This document shows, in pieces, positions 33,786 through 46,669 of a stretch of 64,000 nt of DNA. The DNA lies in assembly GCA_023375675.1 (NCBI GenBank), contig JALQBC010000002.1:1674001-1738000 (forward strand), given 5' to 3'. The translations under genes and the position numbers were made by a program. This DNA comes from Cytospora piceicola (taxonomy: Eukaryota > Ascomycota > Sordariomycetes > Diaporthales > Cytosporaceae). The notes below the pieces were generated by a model. The model was given only the letters and a program-made list of their open reading frames with translations. It searched no databases and was not told where the DNA came from. Position 1 is the first letter of the stretch, and each line of letters opens with the position of its first letter.

Positions 33786-34294
33786 ATGTCTACCCCATCT
33801 CTGGCCCCCTACATCCTCAAGCGGCCCTGGCTGCACAACTTCGTCAAGCCCATGGCCAACTGGTACGCCAATGCCTCTGGCTACCGGCAGATGGGCCTCA
33901 GGTACGGACCCGCCTCTACCCGATGACCGACCCGACTGATGTTGCCGTTTGCACGTCGCGACTACAACAACCCCCCCATTCCTCCCTCTGCCTCCTTGCT
34001 GACACTAGGGACTTGCTTCCCCCCAAAACCTACAGGGCCGATGACCTGATCCCCGAGGAGAGCCCTACCGCCCAGGCCGCCCTGGCCCGCATGTCCGAGA
34101 AGGAGCGCTACGACCGCATCTTCCGCATCCGCCGCGCCGTCCAGCTGAGCATCGCCCACAAGCTGCTGCCCAAGGCCGAGTGGACCAAGGTCGAGGAGGA
34201 CACCCCCTACCTGGCACCCCTCATCGCCCTCGTCGAGGCCGAGATAAAGGAGCGCGAGGCCCTCGACACCATGACCGTCCACAAGAGCCACTAA
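33786..34294 (+). CDS. qcr7: Cytochrome bc1 complex subunit 7 (14-kDa, UQCRB/Qcr7)
   Basis: Respiratory complex III subunit on the matrix side, needed for assembly around cytochrome b. Exons 33786-33901 and 34036-34294 with a 134-bp intron (GTACGG...CCTACAG) give 124 residues, the usual family length. Family hallmarks are the N-terminal YILKRPWL, then ANWYANASGYRQMGLRADDL spanning the splice junction, YDRIFRIRRAVQLS, and KLLPKAEWTKVEEDTPYLAP. The start is in a strong context (CCAACATGTC). No cleavable presequence, as expected for this subunit. The intron begins with GTACGG, slightly unusual. Confidence 0.96.
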
Positions 34295-35041
34295 ACCCGG
34301 GAAACCGCCTGGGTTTTTTTTTTGCCGACGACAAACTTTTGACGGGGATTGAGAGCGAGAACGGAAGGGAAGGAAGGGGTTGTGGAGGATGTCTTGGACG
34401 CAGGCTTTTATGGCTTGGGATATCATCCGGGCCGATGTGCAGTCGATGGGTGGAATTGACTCACTGGAAAATGGGGCTCTGTATCATACGACAAAAAACA
34501 CATCGAGAGGAACGGGAATTGAAACGATCATGAAGCAATAGACGGACATGGCCTTTTTTAGACGTTGCTCCCTTTCTTCCGGGCCTTTGGAAAAAAGGGT
34601 GATGCGACTGGCAATCGATCCCTCCCGGAGAGGCAGCCTGGAGGTTTGACATGGTGTGTGGTCCACGGCAAAAGCGCGTGTAAATAGAGGCCGCATACTT
34701 TCTATGAAATCTGGTGTGATCACTTACCCATCTACGAACGTACTGACCCTGATCTTCATCGCATATGAGAGTGACGACATTCACTTGCTTCCTGACAAGG
34801 GTATGAACTATCAGCTGAGGCTAGGACTTATATGCCTCTGCACAGGAAACACCGGCAGTTGAGTGGAAGAACGAAGAGGATGGCTCGAGGGCGAGCATTT
34901 CCCTGGATTCCGAAGGTGAGATCCTACGAATTCCCTTACACAATGGTCGGTCGAAACTCCCCCAGAGACAATGGCACGCATGGAACAACAAGACAAAGAG
35001 ACTACCAGCCCGCTCCTCAGGGATCAAATATCACGTCAAAA
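34295..35041. other. Convergent 3' region
   Basis: A poly-T run at about 34315-34325 follows the qcr7 stop. No other feature. Confidence 0.5.
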
Positions 35042-35518
35042 CTACTCATAACACACCTCGATGTTACGAGTAGAGACATAAGAGTCCATCATCGCCTGCC
35101 TCAGGAACGCCACATCCCCCTCCGTGAGCTCGACCTCGACCTCCTTCCCCCAGGCCCACGCCTCCCACTTCTCCCCCAGGAACCCCCTGAGCCGGCACTG
35201 GTCCGGACCATCACCGCCCCCACAGCAGCACATGACCGTGTCACCCCCGATGTCAACCGCCTCCATGCAGGCATAGGGAGGCTGCTGCTGCCCCTCCCCC
35301 CCGGCCCCCCTGATGACCAGGTACAGCGACGTCGTCATGTACTCGTCCCTGCCGGTCCCGGCTTTGTACCCCTGGATGTTCCGGGACCAGCGGCTCGCGA
35401 TGTTGTTGGGCCGGCGGTCGTGCGCCTTCTTCTTGGCCTCGCGGATCCGTTTCCATATGAAGCGTTGCTCTTGTGGGCTCAGTGCCAGCCTCTTCCTCTT
35501 CCCATCGTCTTGGGCCAT
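35042..35518 (-). CDS. Hypothetical protein, basic N-terminus
   Basis: I chose the ATG at 35518 (GGATGGC), giving 158 residues; the frame stays open upstream, but that part reads like leader sequence with a (GGCT)n repeat. The N-terminal half is basic and helical (KRKRLALSPQEQRFIWKRIR, then EAKKKAHDRRPNNIASRWSR). A middle Gly-rich part with three adjacent Cys (VMCCCGGGDG) and an acidic C-terminal segment (EVEVELTEGDVAFLRQAMMD) follow. No known domain is recognised. It may be lineage-restricted. Codon use is like that of its neighbours, which supports it being expressed. Confidence 0.55.
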   Translation of the reverse strand: MAQDDGKRKRLALSPQEQRFIWKRIREAKKKAHDRRPNNIASRWSRNIQGYKAGTGRDEYMTTSLYLVIRGAGGEGQQQPPYACMEAVDIGGDTVMCCCGGGDGPDQCRLRGFLGEKWEAWAWGKEVEVELTEGDVAFLRQAMMDSYVSTRNIEVCYE

Positions 35519-36968
35519 CCCTGGTGATTTGTTGGGTGGGCTGGCTGGCTGGCTGGCTGGATGATGGGAGCGGATGTTGACGATCGATTGGATGGTATGT
35601 TTGAGCTCTTTGCGGAGGATGAGGGAATGTGACTTACCAACTCCGAGAAGCTGCTTCCGTCCGTATGTGGACGATGTTATATCCAGTAACAATCCCTTTC
35701 ATCCCCGATGCTTTGGCCGGGAGGCGTCGCCAGGATGATGGAGAACAATGCTGCATTGTCGATATGGTCAATATGAATCGAAGAACCCCTTTCAACCACC
35801 GCCGCTCTGAGTTGGAATATGAAACAGTTCATCTCCAGTCCCTTCTTTGTCCGACTGCGAAGCCCTCCTATTGTCAGTTTCATGTTGCGCAGGTCGAGGA
35901 GAGAGCATCGCCACCACCAGCTACTAAACCCAGAGCTCAACATCAGCTGCGTACTCCTCATCGCCTCGGTGCATAGTCGCAAGCCTCAATCGACGTTTCA
36001 CCCATTGACACCTCGCCGCGCTAGAAAGGAGTTTCCGAAAATCACCAAGAGAAGCACAGCATCTCAAGAACCGCCACGCTCAAGGTTGTAGGTATATATT
36101 AACTCGGTCTCTCAAAGGTCCAGAGCAGCCGCACTGGCCGTCCGGACACGTCTGTTCATGCTCGCCGTATGTCCAGATGCCATCGTGCCAACGTGCTCCC
36201 CCAACAAAAACCCCTGGCTATGCACAAGAACATCTCGAGTCATCTCCCTATACATTGGGCCCCCCCCTCCCGGGCCATCCGACTGTGCACATCGGGCCTT
36301 GCGGTAATCCCTCGACAATCGGCCCGTCTGTCCCTCCTAAGAAAAAAGAATACTGTATCGCGTAACCAAGGTCCATGAAGGCGCCTGAGACCAAGCAAGG
36401 TTGTGAAGCTCAAACATTGGGCTCGCCGCGGGTCAAATGTTCAAAAGGAATGTCTGCTGCCTTCTCGGGCCATCGGGCGGGTGATGTCATGAGCGTGACC
36501 AGGCGTTGGCAGGGCTGTCAGTCGGGATAGTGCCGAAGGAAGAGGGCATCGAAGTCCCAGCAGACCCGTTCCATCCCTTTAGCAATCCAGAAGTGAGGTC
36601 CAGAGACAAGAACCCTCCAGGGTTATTAGCAAAACCGCGATCCGCCGGGACAAGTCCCAAGCAAGGTTGGCGCGGAGAATGTATACCAGAAATATCCGAT
36701 GTACGACAAATTGATGATCGTATGATAGAACAGAAAGAGTCAAACCCCCAAATCCCCCCTCCCCTCCGGAACTCCGTTTTCTTGTAAAAGCCCTGCCTGC
36801 CATAATATAGAGGGTAATGGCGTGCATGGCGTCTGTATCATGCTCTTCGTACAATGCCTGCGTCTCCTGCCGCCAGATATCTGTGGGTGGAATAGTCAAA
36901 TCAAGTCGGTCGGGTCTCAATAGAGAACCCGATAGAAGTGAAATCGTGAGGTTTTTGTCATCTCGAAA
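35519..36968. other. Intergenic region
   Basis: It holds a (GGCT)n run (35539-35561) in the leader of the hypothetical gene, and no coding sequence that I can support up to the mannosyltransferase stop. Confidence 0.5.
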
Positions 36969-38508
36969 CTATGCGTTGCCGGGCTTCTCAGCCGTGTCAA
37001 TGTGCCATACGACATAGTTGGGCAGACCATAGACCTGGTATCCTGCTCGCTTGGCCATCTTGGCGAAACCTTCTGTCTCGGCCTGGTTCTCGAAAGCGTA
37101 GGCTGGGAAGTTGATTCCTGATAGCGAGGACAAGTCAGTTATCAATGTCCCAATGCGGGGAATCCTGCTACCACAAACCTGATCTGTGGACATCAGCCTT
37201 GACAAGAATGTTGACACCGCCAATTCCATCAAGCTCCATCTCGACGTCCTTGTTCTCCCTCCAGTCGCCCATCCGAGCCATGTAGGTGCGTCCGGTATCG
37301 TACTGCTTGTAGCCTAGAATTTCGACAGGTTAGCCGTCGTGATAGCCAGACAAGCAAGCATAATATGTCTATACCTTCAGCGAGAACGACGTCTTTGTCA
37401 AGTTTCGCAGTGAGTTTGCGACCCTTGGGGGACTCGACCCAGGAGTTGTAGTCGACTGCACCCGAGTTAGTATATCGAATTTGACTTTGTTTCAGGGTTG
37501 TTCGTCTTACAGCGTCCTTCGATGTCAATGTCATTCTCGTAGCGGTGGAACCAAATATCTACCAGAGGGTCAGTTCAGTCCAACCGTCATAATCGTCTGG
37601 TCTTCGTTGGCTGGGACGTACTAGGAACAATGATATCCCTGTTGTGGGCTACGAGATCCTCGATGATCTTCTTGGGGCTGTCAACGATGTCGACGTCGCG
37701 CCAGTAGACCCAGGAGTGGTCGGGCTTCATGGCAGTGGAGAGCAGGTAGTTGCGGGCCTTGCCCATGGCCTTCCGGCGCGGGCCCTGGGCTTCGAAGCCG
37801 TGTCGGTCGGTGACGTCCTGGCTGAGGTGGAAACCGAAATCCTTCTCGACGATCATTGCGTTCCGGAAGGGAAGGGTATCAGGGCGCCCCTGGATCCTCT
37901 CAAGCTCCATGGCCAATACAGCCATTGTGTCGTCGGTGGAGTCGCCCACGAGGAAGGCGACGTCGATCAGATGGTGAGGGTAGGTCAGCTCGGCGAGCAG
38001 CTCGAAGTACTTGGACAGATAAGGCGCGGCATCCTTCAGTGGGGTCAGGATGAGAACCCTTTCCTCATTCTGGAGAGCGGTCTTGGTCGAGATGATGGGG
38101 TTGAGATCGACATGCTCGATGCTGGAGGAGTTGACTTCTATCGGCGCGTGGGGGTTGAAGAGGACGGGGGTTTGAAGGTGTTTATTCCAGGATACCTGCT
38201 CGTTGATGGACATTTCCATTGGGGGTTTCGACGGGCCCCAGCAGTAGAAACTGTGAGTGAGTACGACGAGGTCAGCAATGGCCAAGATGGGCGAAAAGGA
38301 GAGGGGAGGGCAAGTCGGGGGAGGTCCTGACGCACCTTTGCATCTCGGAACCTGCGCTGCTGATGCCGCGCCATAATAACAATATGACACCAGTGACGGC
38401 GACACATAGCAGGAACCTTGTCCTCGTCACGAAGCTCCATATGGCTCTTGATGGTGGAAGCTGTGCCCTGGCGGCCTTCCAGTTGAAGCCGCCCTTTGGG
38501 AGAAGCAT
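36969..38508 (-). CDS. anp1: Golgi alpha-1,6-mannosyltransferase subunit (Anp1/Mnn9/Van1 family, GT62)
   Basis: Part of the mannan polymerase complexes that elongate N-glycan outer chains on wall proteins in the cis-Golgi. Six exons (38336-38508, 37622-38250, 37511-37558, 37375-37455, 37179-37313, 36969-37117) are separated by introns of 55-85 bp with clean GT/AG ends, giving 404 residues. It has a short cytosolic tail, a signal anchor (FLLCVAVTGVILLLW, about 32-46), the family block VLILTPLKDAAPYLSKYFEL (about 123-142), the metal-binding DVD (243-245) in WRDVDIVDS, IWFHRYEND, and the C-terminal GGVNILVKADVHRSGINFPA. The N-terminal MLLPKGG and FYCWGP regions suit the Anp1 branch best; Mnn9 or Van1 assignment is possible. 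Confidence 0.92.
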
Positions 38509-40862
38509 AATGCAGAGACGGGGTGGCCCTCAGCACCACCCAAAATCCGGAGTCGCGACGGGATCAATTGAGGCCAAGTTGCGCAAGTATTGGCCGTTAG
38601 GGTGGGTGGGTTGCCGGAGAGCTAGTTGGGCACGGTTCGTGGTGGTAGTAATGGTATTGGTAGTTGTTGTGTTGGTGTTGGTGGTGGTGGAACGCCGGGG
38701 CTTTGGGCTAGATGCGTGTGCGTGCGTGGTACGGAACGAAACCAGATCAAGAGGCGGCAGAAGATTGTCCGTCCTGCTATTGTTTTCCAGGTCGGTTTTC
38801 GAGAACACCCGTGATGACGTGGGTTTCGTGTCCGTTCGTGTCCGGGGCCGTGTGGACCGAATAGACTAAGCTTTTAGATGGGGGTTCAAGTTCGGGATGA
38901 AAGTATATGAAAGAAAAAAAAACCCAGAGATTCAGAGATGGCAATAGTCGAGAGCGGTTCGCAAAGGCGATGGATCAGATGGATCTAAGGAAATCGGATA
39001 AGAGGTTGATATTGGATTTTGGTGTGGTTGGGTGTGATGTGGTGTACCAATGTGCCAATGTGCCTTTGTGGCTTTGTGGCCAGGTGAGAGTACTGTGGTA
39101 TAGGGTGTGTGAGCCCCTAACAACCTAGAAGCCACCTCTGTAGCAGCCTAGGTACTGTACCTAACACTGAAAGAAAAGTCAACCGTTTCTTGCTTGCCAG
39201 TGCCGGGCGCTATTACGGAGCCTATCAGCAGAGGGGTGCGCGGGATACGAGTTCCAAGAGTTGCCCCCAACGCTGTCTGCATGTGTAACGGAATCCTACC
39301 TAGGCTGCCAGATTCCAGGTACCTAGATACCCCTGAGTAAAAAAGTTAGGTAGCGTCTAAATGCTTACAGGTATTACCTGGCAGGCTGGCAGGCTGGCAG
39401 GCCGTTCTAGTTGCCCTCCAGGCCAACAGGGACCTAGAAGCCTGCCGAACCTTGCCGTTTGATGATCCATCTGGTGGACAGGTGGACACTTACAGTACAG
39501 GTACTTACGTAGGTACGTAAATACTTACCAGGTTCCTAGGTTACCTAGGTAGGTATTCAGTATTTCTGATCGTCAGTTCGATACTTGTCGAGTTTCTTCA
39601 AGCAGCAGCCCTTGACAGTTGTTCCTATGCATCACAAGCCACGGGCTTTCAGGTTATATATTTGCACGTGGATGACGGAGCAAGAGGATGCGGAAAAGCG
39701 GAGATGGAATCAGAAATGGGGGACACCAGTTGACATCTGGACATGGGGAAGATGGAGTTCAGGCCAACCTCTGGACTCCATGGCCACCCAACCCGATCAC
39801 CTGAGCAGTCAAGCAACCTTGTAAGTCAGTGGCAGGCAGGCGGTCTATCCTCTGTTTCTCTCTCTCTCTCTGATAGCCTCCAGCATCCAGACTCTAGAAT
39901 CTAGACGCCGCCAAAGTCTCACTCATCCTTGGGCAACGCCGTGGTAAACTCGTAATGAGCTCCAGAGTGGCTGGCTGGTTTGTCTCGCTTCTTTTTATAT
40001 CAAGCCCGCGCGATTCATGCGAGATCCTTAGCTATGTAACAAACAGCCATTAGAAGCATCCACCCCTTTCTTCCCCAGAAGCCTTTTTGGTGGACTCAGC
40101 CCTATCTTTCGCACACTACTGCAGACTGACCTCCGATCAATCTCATTCAACGTCTCGAGGTTTGCCACCGGATGCTACTTATATGACAACGTCCCTGAAC
40201 GTCCTTGAGCTGCCCAACCTACCTGCCTACCTAGGTACGTACATACTGAAGTACCTAAGTACAACCTACATACCTAGGTATCTAGGTACTTTTATGGAGC
40301 TGCTACCCCGATAATTGCGTGCGCCAGGCTGTTAGTAGGACTGCAAAGTGCTGATATGATGCCAGCAGTCTCACCGTGTCCCGGAATTCCGGATGTACAC
40401 TACCTAGGTACCTAGTAGTACGTACCTAAGTAGGTACTTAGTAAGGGCAGGTAGATAGTAGCCACGTGAGTTGGTGGCTCACAGGCGACGCCATGCCGAC
40501 AGGATGACATGAGTAAAGCGCGTCTCACCCAGGATCTTTGTCTTCACCGTTCCTCTTACAATCAATTCCTCCCATTTTAACCTCGAGTTCCTCGTGAGAA
40601 GATTGGAAGTGCTGCTGTCTACCTACTTTGATCGAAAGCCAATGCTCACCTGGGCAACCAATGACGTCGACACTTATACTCTATAAATGAACCGTGCTGA
40701 GCTGAGCCTATGTTCATAGCCAGAATCTCACCTCGCATTTCTAATCCACTGTCTCCGTATCTCTCTTGGAGCCCATCGCTGCTACTCACGGCCACTGTCT
40801 TCATCTCTAAAGGTCGCCGAGCTGTACAGGTTGGGTCTACACTACTCACCTCTCGCTTCACG
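38509..40862. promoter_or_regulatory. 2.35-kb divergent intergenic region with palindrome clusters
   Basis: No gene recognised. It contains ACCTAGGT/ACTTAAGT-type clusters at about 39150, 39300-39335, 39500-39555, 40217-40290 and 40397-40445, and a (GGCA)n-like run at 39378-39402. Confidence 0.5.
40217..40445. repeat. Palindrome clusters upstream of the DNA glycosylase gene
   Basis: Runs such as TACCTAGGTACGTAC, AGTACCTAAGTACAACC and CTACCTAGGTACCTAG alternate over 40217-40290 and 40397-40445. All are built from the same self-complementary half-sites seen elsewhere. Confidence 0.75.
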
Positions 40863-42133
40863 ATGTCAAGCCGGAGATCCGCGCGTATAAGTGCCCTCGC
40901 CGAGGCCAAACCAGTCAACGATGTGCCGCCCACTCCTGCCCCAGCAGCAAAGGCACGCAAGAGGAAGGCATCACCACCAGAGGAAACCGCCCCTCCGGTT
41001 ACACCAAAGAAACGGGCACAGAAGTCTACTGTTAATCTGCCGTCCACGCCCACGGCTACGCCCAGCGCGGTCCGCCTCATGGCTGAGCCAGCGGCTGGTC
41101 TTAATGGCACCCAGACACCTACCTCTTCGACAGCAACGTCACAGACAACGCCCAAGCCTAAGCCCCGGACTGTAGCCCGCCTTGCCGACCCAAACTCGAC
41201 TAATGCCTCTCTGCTCTCACCTGAGACGTCCAGGGTGATATCGAGGTCGCTAGGGAAGGATAACCCCCTCAAGCAACCGAACTTCAACACTGCCGACATT
41301 CTCAAAGATGCCTGCGCACATCTCATCAAGGGTAAGTAGTGTTCTGGTCAGCATTGGCCGTCACCTGCCCTGTTCATTTCTTGCGCCATTCTCCGCCCTC
41401 CACTTTCATAGGAACATTCACTTTACTAACTTCCACCATAGTCAACCCACGCCTCAAACCGCTCATAGAAGCTCACCACTGCCGGATCTTCTCCGCAGAA
41501 GGCCTAGCCGAGAAGATCGACCCCTTCGAGTCGCTAGTATCCGGGATCATCTCCCAGCAAGTCTCCGGCGCCGCCGCAAAGGCCATCAAGGGACGCTTCA
41601 TCGAGCTGTTCGACTACGACCACCACACAGCCGCAGACGAGGCGCCCACCACCACCACCACCACCCCCAGGAGGAGGTTCCCCACGCCGAGCCAGGTCGC
41701 CGCCTCCAGCATCGAGGCCCTCCGGGCCGCGGGGCTGTCCCAGCGCAAGGCCGAGTACGCCCGGGGCCTGGCGGCCAGGTTCGCCGCGGGCGAGCTGACG
41801 GCCCGGTGGCTCGCCGACGCGCCCTACGGCGAGGTCGTGGAGAGGCTGACGGCGGTGCGGGGCCTGGGCCGGTGGAGCGTCGAGATGTTTGCCTGCTTCG
41901 GGCTCAAGCGCCTGGACGTCTTCTCGACGGGCGACCTGGGCGTGCAGCGCGGCATGGCCGCGTTCGCGGGCCGGGACGTCGCCAGGCTCAAGGCCAAGGG
42001 CGGCGGGAACAAGTGGAAGTACATGGGCGAGGCGGAGATGGAGGAGATGGCGGCGCCGTTCAGTCCGTACCGGAGCTTGTTCATGTGGTACATGTGGAGA
42101 GTAGAGGAAACGGATATTAGTATGTTGGAGTGA
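40863..42133 (+). CDS. mag1: DNA-3-methyladenine glycosylase II (AlkA/Mag1 type)
   Basis: A base-excision repair enzyme that releases alkylated purines. Exons 40863-41331 and 41442-42133 with a 110-bp intron (GTAAGT, TACTAAC branch, ATAG) give 386 residues. The N-terminal 120 residues are disordered and basic (SSRRSARISALAEAK, KARKRKASPP, TPKKRAQK), likely nuclear targeting. The HhH-GPD fold follows, with the helix-hairpin-helix LTAVRGLGRWSVEMF (292-306) and catalytic Asp321 in FSTGDLGVQRG. A Thr run (TTTTTTPRRR, about 226-235) sits in a loop. I chose the ATG at 40863; the frame is open further upstream but that part looks untranslated. The second exon is far more GC-rich than the first. Confidence 0.93.
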
Positions 42134-43180
42134 GGTGGAGAGAGCGTTTGGCTTATGTGGTTGTAAATTGCCAATCATGGCTGGTCCAGCGCCGGCAATG
42201 CATCTGGGAATGCCGAGAAGCGATCGATATGATACTCTGCTTCGACGAGCTCTAGATCCAAACGTAGGCCCACGGGTTTCTCTGGGGACACACGATGGAA
42301 GATGTGACGGTGCTTGTTATCCAGCCATGCCTCACCACGGGGGTTCAACGACAATGTGTCATTCGCCGCCCCGAAATGGCAATATATGATAAATGAACGG
42401 ACGTATGGGCTTGCATGTGACTCGGGTCTGCTATATTGAGCTGCAACATGTATAGTGTACAAATACAAGCGCGTCTTGCTGCATTGTGGCTGGTCGCTCC
42501 GTCAGTCTGTCCTTGAAACGCAGACCCCCTGTTGATCATGAAGCGGAAACGATTTACTTGTTTACAAGCGCTCGTCCCCGGAGCCCCGGTTGGTGTTACG
42601 CACGAACGACAGCCCTTGTTTCTTTTCATATATATCGAGGCACTTCAGCGGCATATACAGGACTGTGAGAGGGTGTGTGTATCTAGTTGGTATATGGCGT
42701 CGGGAATATACTTCTAACCGGCGACTACGCTACATATTGCTTTGTCCTACAGTTATTTGTCCAACGCGACGAGTCGAGTCAGGGCGTCGACGTAATACTG
42801 TTTACAAAGATCAAGTCATCAACCATGGCCTCGGAGCTACAAGTGCTGCCTTACACGATGACGATCTGTTTGACATCACAGCTAGACATGGTTGACGCTG
42901 TGGGCAGTCTCACTGACACGTCGTATGGCCGCCATAGGACCATGCGTTGCCATGTGCGGACTTACCTGTGGATTGGGAACATCGTAGATAACGTGCCAAA
43001 GACGTGTGTGCAGTTGATATGTTTCGGCCGCTGTCCCACAGCACCCAGAGACAGTGGGCACTGGCCACAATCACCAGATATATACCCCGGGAATACCGAA
43101 CATGATCGACAGCATGGCCCGAAGACAAAGAGGATGACGAGAGCAACCGCAAACTCGGATGAGTGTGAAATTTCCCATCC

Positions 43181-43181
43181 G

Positions 43182-43213
<32 letters not shown>
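43181..43213. repeat. (GCCT)n microsatellite
   Basis: Eight tandem GCCT units. A copy-number polymorphism between strains is likely. Confidence 0.9.
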
Positions 43214-43214
<1 letters not shown>

Positions 43215-46200
43215 TTCTGTCTGCAACCGGAGTACAGCCTCGGTTGCACGGCTCTGCGATATCTGTATCGCGCCGGGCGCCGGCCTCGTTTTCTCGCTTC
43301 CTCGCACAAGCTCGGTCAGTGCATATGCTTGTTCGACGGCCTGGCGTCGAGACTAGGCTGGTGAGGGTGGACAGACAGCACGCGGCATGGAAGCACTATG
43401 CTGTTCGGCCCTCCCTCCCGCCGCAAGCTCTCCGACTACATACCTCAGTTCGCGATCATCCTGACCGCTTCAATACAATCGACAGTGTCGGTTGTTGGGA
43501 TATACTGAGCTGCCCAGGGTGGATAAGACGTTAGGCTCGGAAGCTCCACGCGATAAGATGACAAGCCTCAGTCATATATGATGATGTTGCCAATGTGAGA
43601 CGTCGGTTTCTGAGATGCGTTGCAGTCTGGGCGCTCCCGGACGCTTGACTCGGCAGATCTCAACCAACAGCGCGAGCGACACCGGTGACAAAGCAAAGCT
43701 GAACAAGAGGCCGTGTCACCGGTGACGCCGATCATCCATCTCCGACGGGACGGTTTGCGAAAAGCACAGACGGTGCTCTGGGGGGTGTTTAAGCTCGCCA
43801 CGGGTGGAGGCCACGAGGATTATAAGTTTTTCTTGGAGATCCCTCATCTTGATAATGAGAATGTTCATCTTTCTGGAGATGCCCGCCCACCCGACCTAAA
43901 TGACATGGCGCCGGACAAGCGTCGCTGAGAAAGGGCTAGATGGCATTCGAGGGAACCCAAATTCAAGATTCCATCGTAATATGTGGGGTTTGTATCCATT
44001 TATACCAGCATGCTCAGGTTGCACGATGGCCCCGGGGTCAAGCGAGAAATCAAGGAAAGCCAAGACACAACCCTGCCAACGAAGGCCTCCAGGGGAAACA
44101 GGGATGGGCCAAGGTTGGAGGGAGAACAACGAAGGCTGCGGGAAATTAGCCAATGGGCTGCCTGGTTTCCAACTTTCCAAACCGAGATCGTCGGTAAAGA
44201 TGGGAGGGGGGCGTGGGTATATCGGCTAAGAGCAGGGTAGCCTAGATATGTGAAATGAGAGGACCACTCTTTGCTCATTAGGTTCACGATAACAACCACT
44301 GGAATGTCAAGATGGCAAGAGTACCAGTGCGGCATCGATCATGAAGTGGATTCGACTCCTGCCTAATGGCTTTCGCACATGCCTTGATATCCTGCCATTT
44401 GAGAAACATTGCCATGTGAGGAAACTCGACATGTGGGCTGTCTGGCAGATCTTGATGTTCTCTCAGTATCCTCGTGGAAAGAGAGGCCGGGTTGGATTCA
44501 CATATACCATATGGCGGGGGGGGGGGGAGGCTTGTGTGCAGCCATCGCACCGGCAGTCGTCGAAATTATATCCCGTCGCTGCGTCTCGTGCATGCAACTG
44601 GCTGAGCACGACACTGAGCTAAGCTCGATCCCGCAACCTTGCACCGAAAGCAAGATTCAATACGAGAGCTCCGGGGTTTGTGTCGCACCTGCATAGAGGC
44701 TATAGCTGTGGCCTTTCCATCGCAAATTCGCAATGACAAGCACCCGTTTTGCTGCTGTGAAGTGAATAGGAGTAATAGGAGTCAAGCCGGATGCAGTCGG
44801 CCGGTACTTATGTAGTTGAGTCGTGATCATTTGAGGGCTTCCCGCCTGGCTGGGTCCTGCAAGCGCCGTTCACGATGTGAATCTCTCCACCTTGCGTAAC
44901 GGCACGGAATGTAGGATCTTGACACCCGGCAAAGGGTCTTTCTCGGCATCGTCCCTACATGGTGTATTGCCGTATTCAGTATTGGCATCGACGGAAATTG
45001 CCCCCAGCCCAGGTAAGCCATTATGAGCCACGGAGGAGGATTGCCCCCAGGGGCGGCCGTGATCTCGGGGGAGATGGGGCTAGTGGATTAGGAAGGTGAG
45101 GTCCAACCCCGGCTGAACCATCGAGACCTCAGCAGCGACCATTGCTGTGGCAACCTGTGTAATGCGACCCTGCCCATACATAGGGTCTATAAGTACCTAG
45201 GTATGTAGTAAGACTCGCAGTTTGACCGACCTCGGTCACAGACTGCTGCTTGCTGCTTATTAAAAGCCCCAAGGGTTATTAGAAGCGGTGATACGCACTT
45301 TGGACATGAAATATCATACCATAGTACACTTACTTCAAATGAGTATGGGTTAGGTAGTACGATTTTGACAGACTGTACACAGTATAGGCTGTACAGGTAG
45401 ATTGATAGGGCGTGACGGTGGTGGTATCGGTGCAAGGGGCATGATGCAGTGGCTTAATGGTGATCGCTACTGTGGTAGAAAGCAATCTCGCCAGTGTTAT
45501 TGCGGATCCATTTTGCTTCAGCAGTCAGCCAGTCTGAGCCGGTCTAGTCTGGAGGCTCCGGACATGGGGCATCGTAATCCTGGCACAAAGCAGCCGATGC
45601 CGAATTATCCAGAACTGGACGGCAAAAAGAATCCGCAGTTGACGTGGTCCGGGTGGGCTGCAGAAATCATGCATCATGCTGCATGGACATCCATAGTGTA
45701 GTCCGCAGGTAGACAAGACAGCAGGATGGCAGGATGGCAGTAGCAGGTGGCAGCGCAGGTTTGAAAGAGACCAGTCGTAGGCTAGAGTCTATTACACGTG
45801 TGGGCTGATGGAGTTGGGCGTGTTTGATGTCTCGTCCAGCAGTCCAATTGATACCCGGTGATGAAGATGGGGAGCGTTATTTGATGCCGTGTTTCCCGGG
45901 ATCTGGTGCGGCGAAGATCATGATGGACGCTCCATCTGGTGGTCCGATTCGATTGCAAATAAAAAAGCCCGGCGTTCTGGCGTTCTGGCGTCTACGGACA
46001 TAGACCGGGGGGGAGGGGGCAAGCAGGAAAAAGAGGAGTTATGACGACGACGACGACGACAGTCCAGCCACCACAGGAGCCACACAGAAACAAACAGCAG
46101 ACATGCAAGAACAGTGTGCATCCGTCGATCCACCTGCCATATTCGAGTCTGTGTCTGATATTCTAGATGATAGCAATACGATAATGGATGTATCGATGGG

Positions 46201-46669
46201 GTTGAAGTGGCAGAGTGATGGTTGACTGAGATTCAGATACGAATCCGTATAAAAAAATCAAAGAAAAGAGGATGGTCTGTCTGTATCAGATTGCAAGATT
46301 GCATGGAGCATTAGCATTGAAGTTGGATGTACGCAACACGAAAACGGCACGTATCGCGTACTGTGTATAGTATTGACTTTCCCTTGTTTGTAGGCGGTTT
46401 GCAGGGGGTCCCCACGGCGTTCCCTGCCCAGAACTGCCCTACTTAGTACCTAGGTAGCTAAGTACCCCGTGAAGGGCCCACTATGCGTATTCTCGAGACA
46501 CACCCCACCTCCAGGTGATTACCGTACGTATTTCGCAGCAACTTGGGCGCTGGGAGAGTGCAAGCTGGTGTGCTGGGGTGCTAAGGGTGACAACGGACAG
46601 GGGACGAACCAGTGGGGTGGTCCTATATAGTACCAGCGTCACCCGCCCTGGTTTTTTGTTAGCGTCGCA

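Noticed and set aside
42687..43364. 225-codon plus-strand frame
   Set aside because: It starts at a non-ATG codon and crosses a (GCCT)n microsatellite; the translation has no protein-like pattern.
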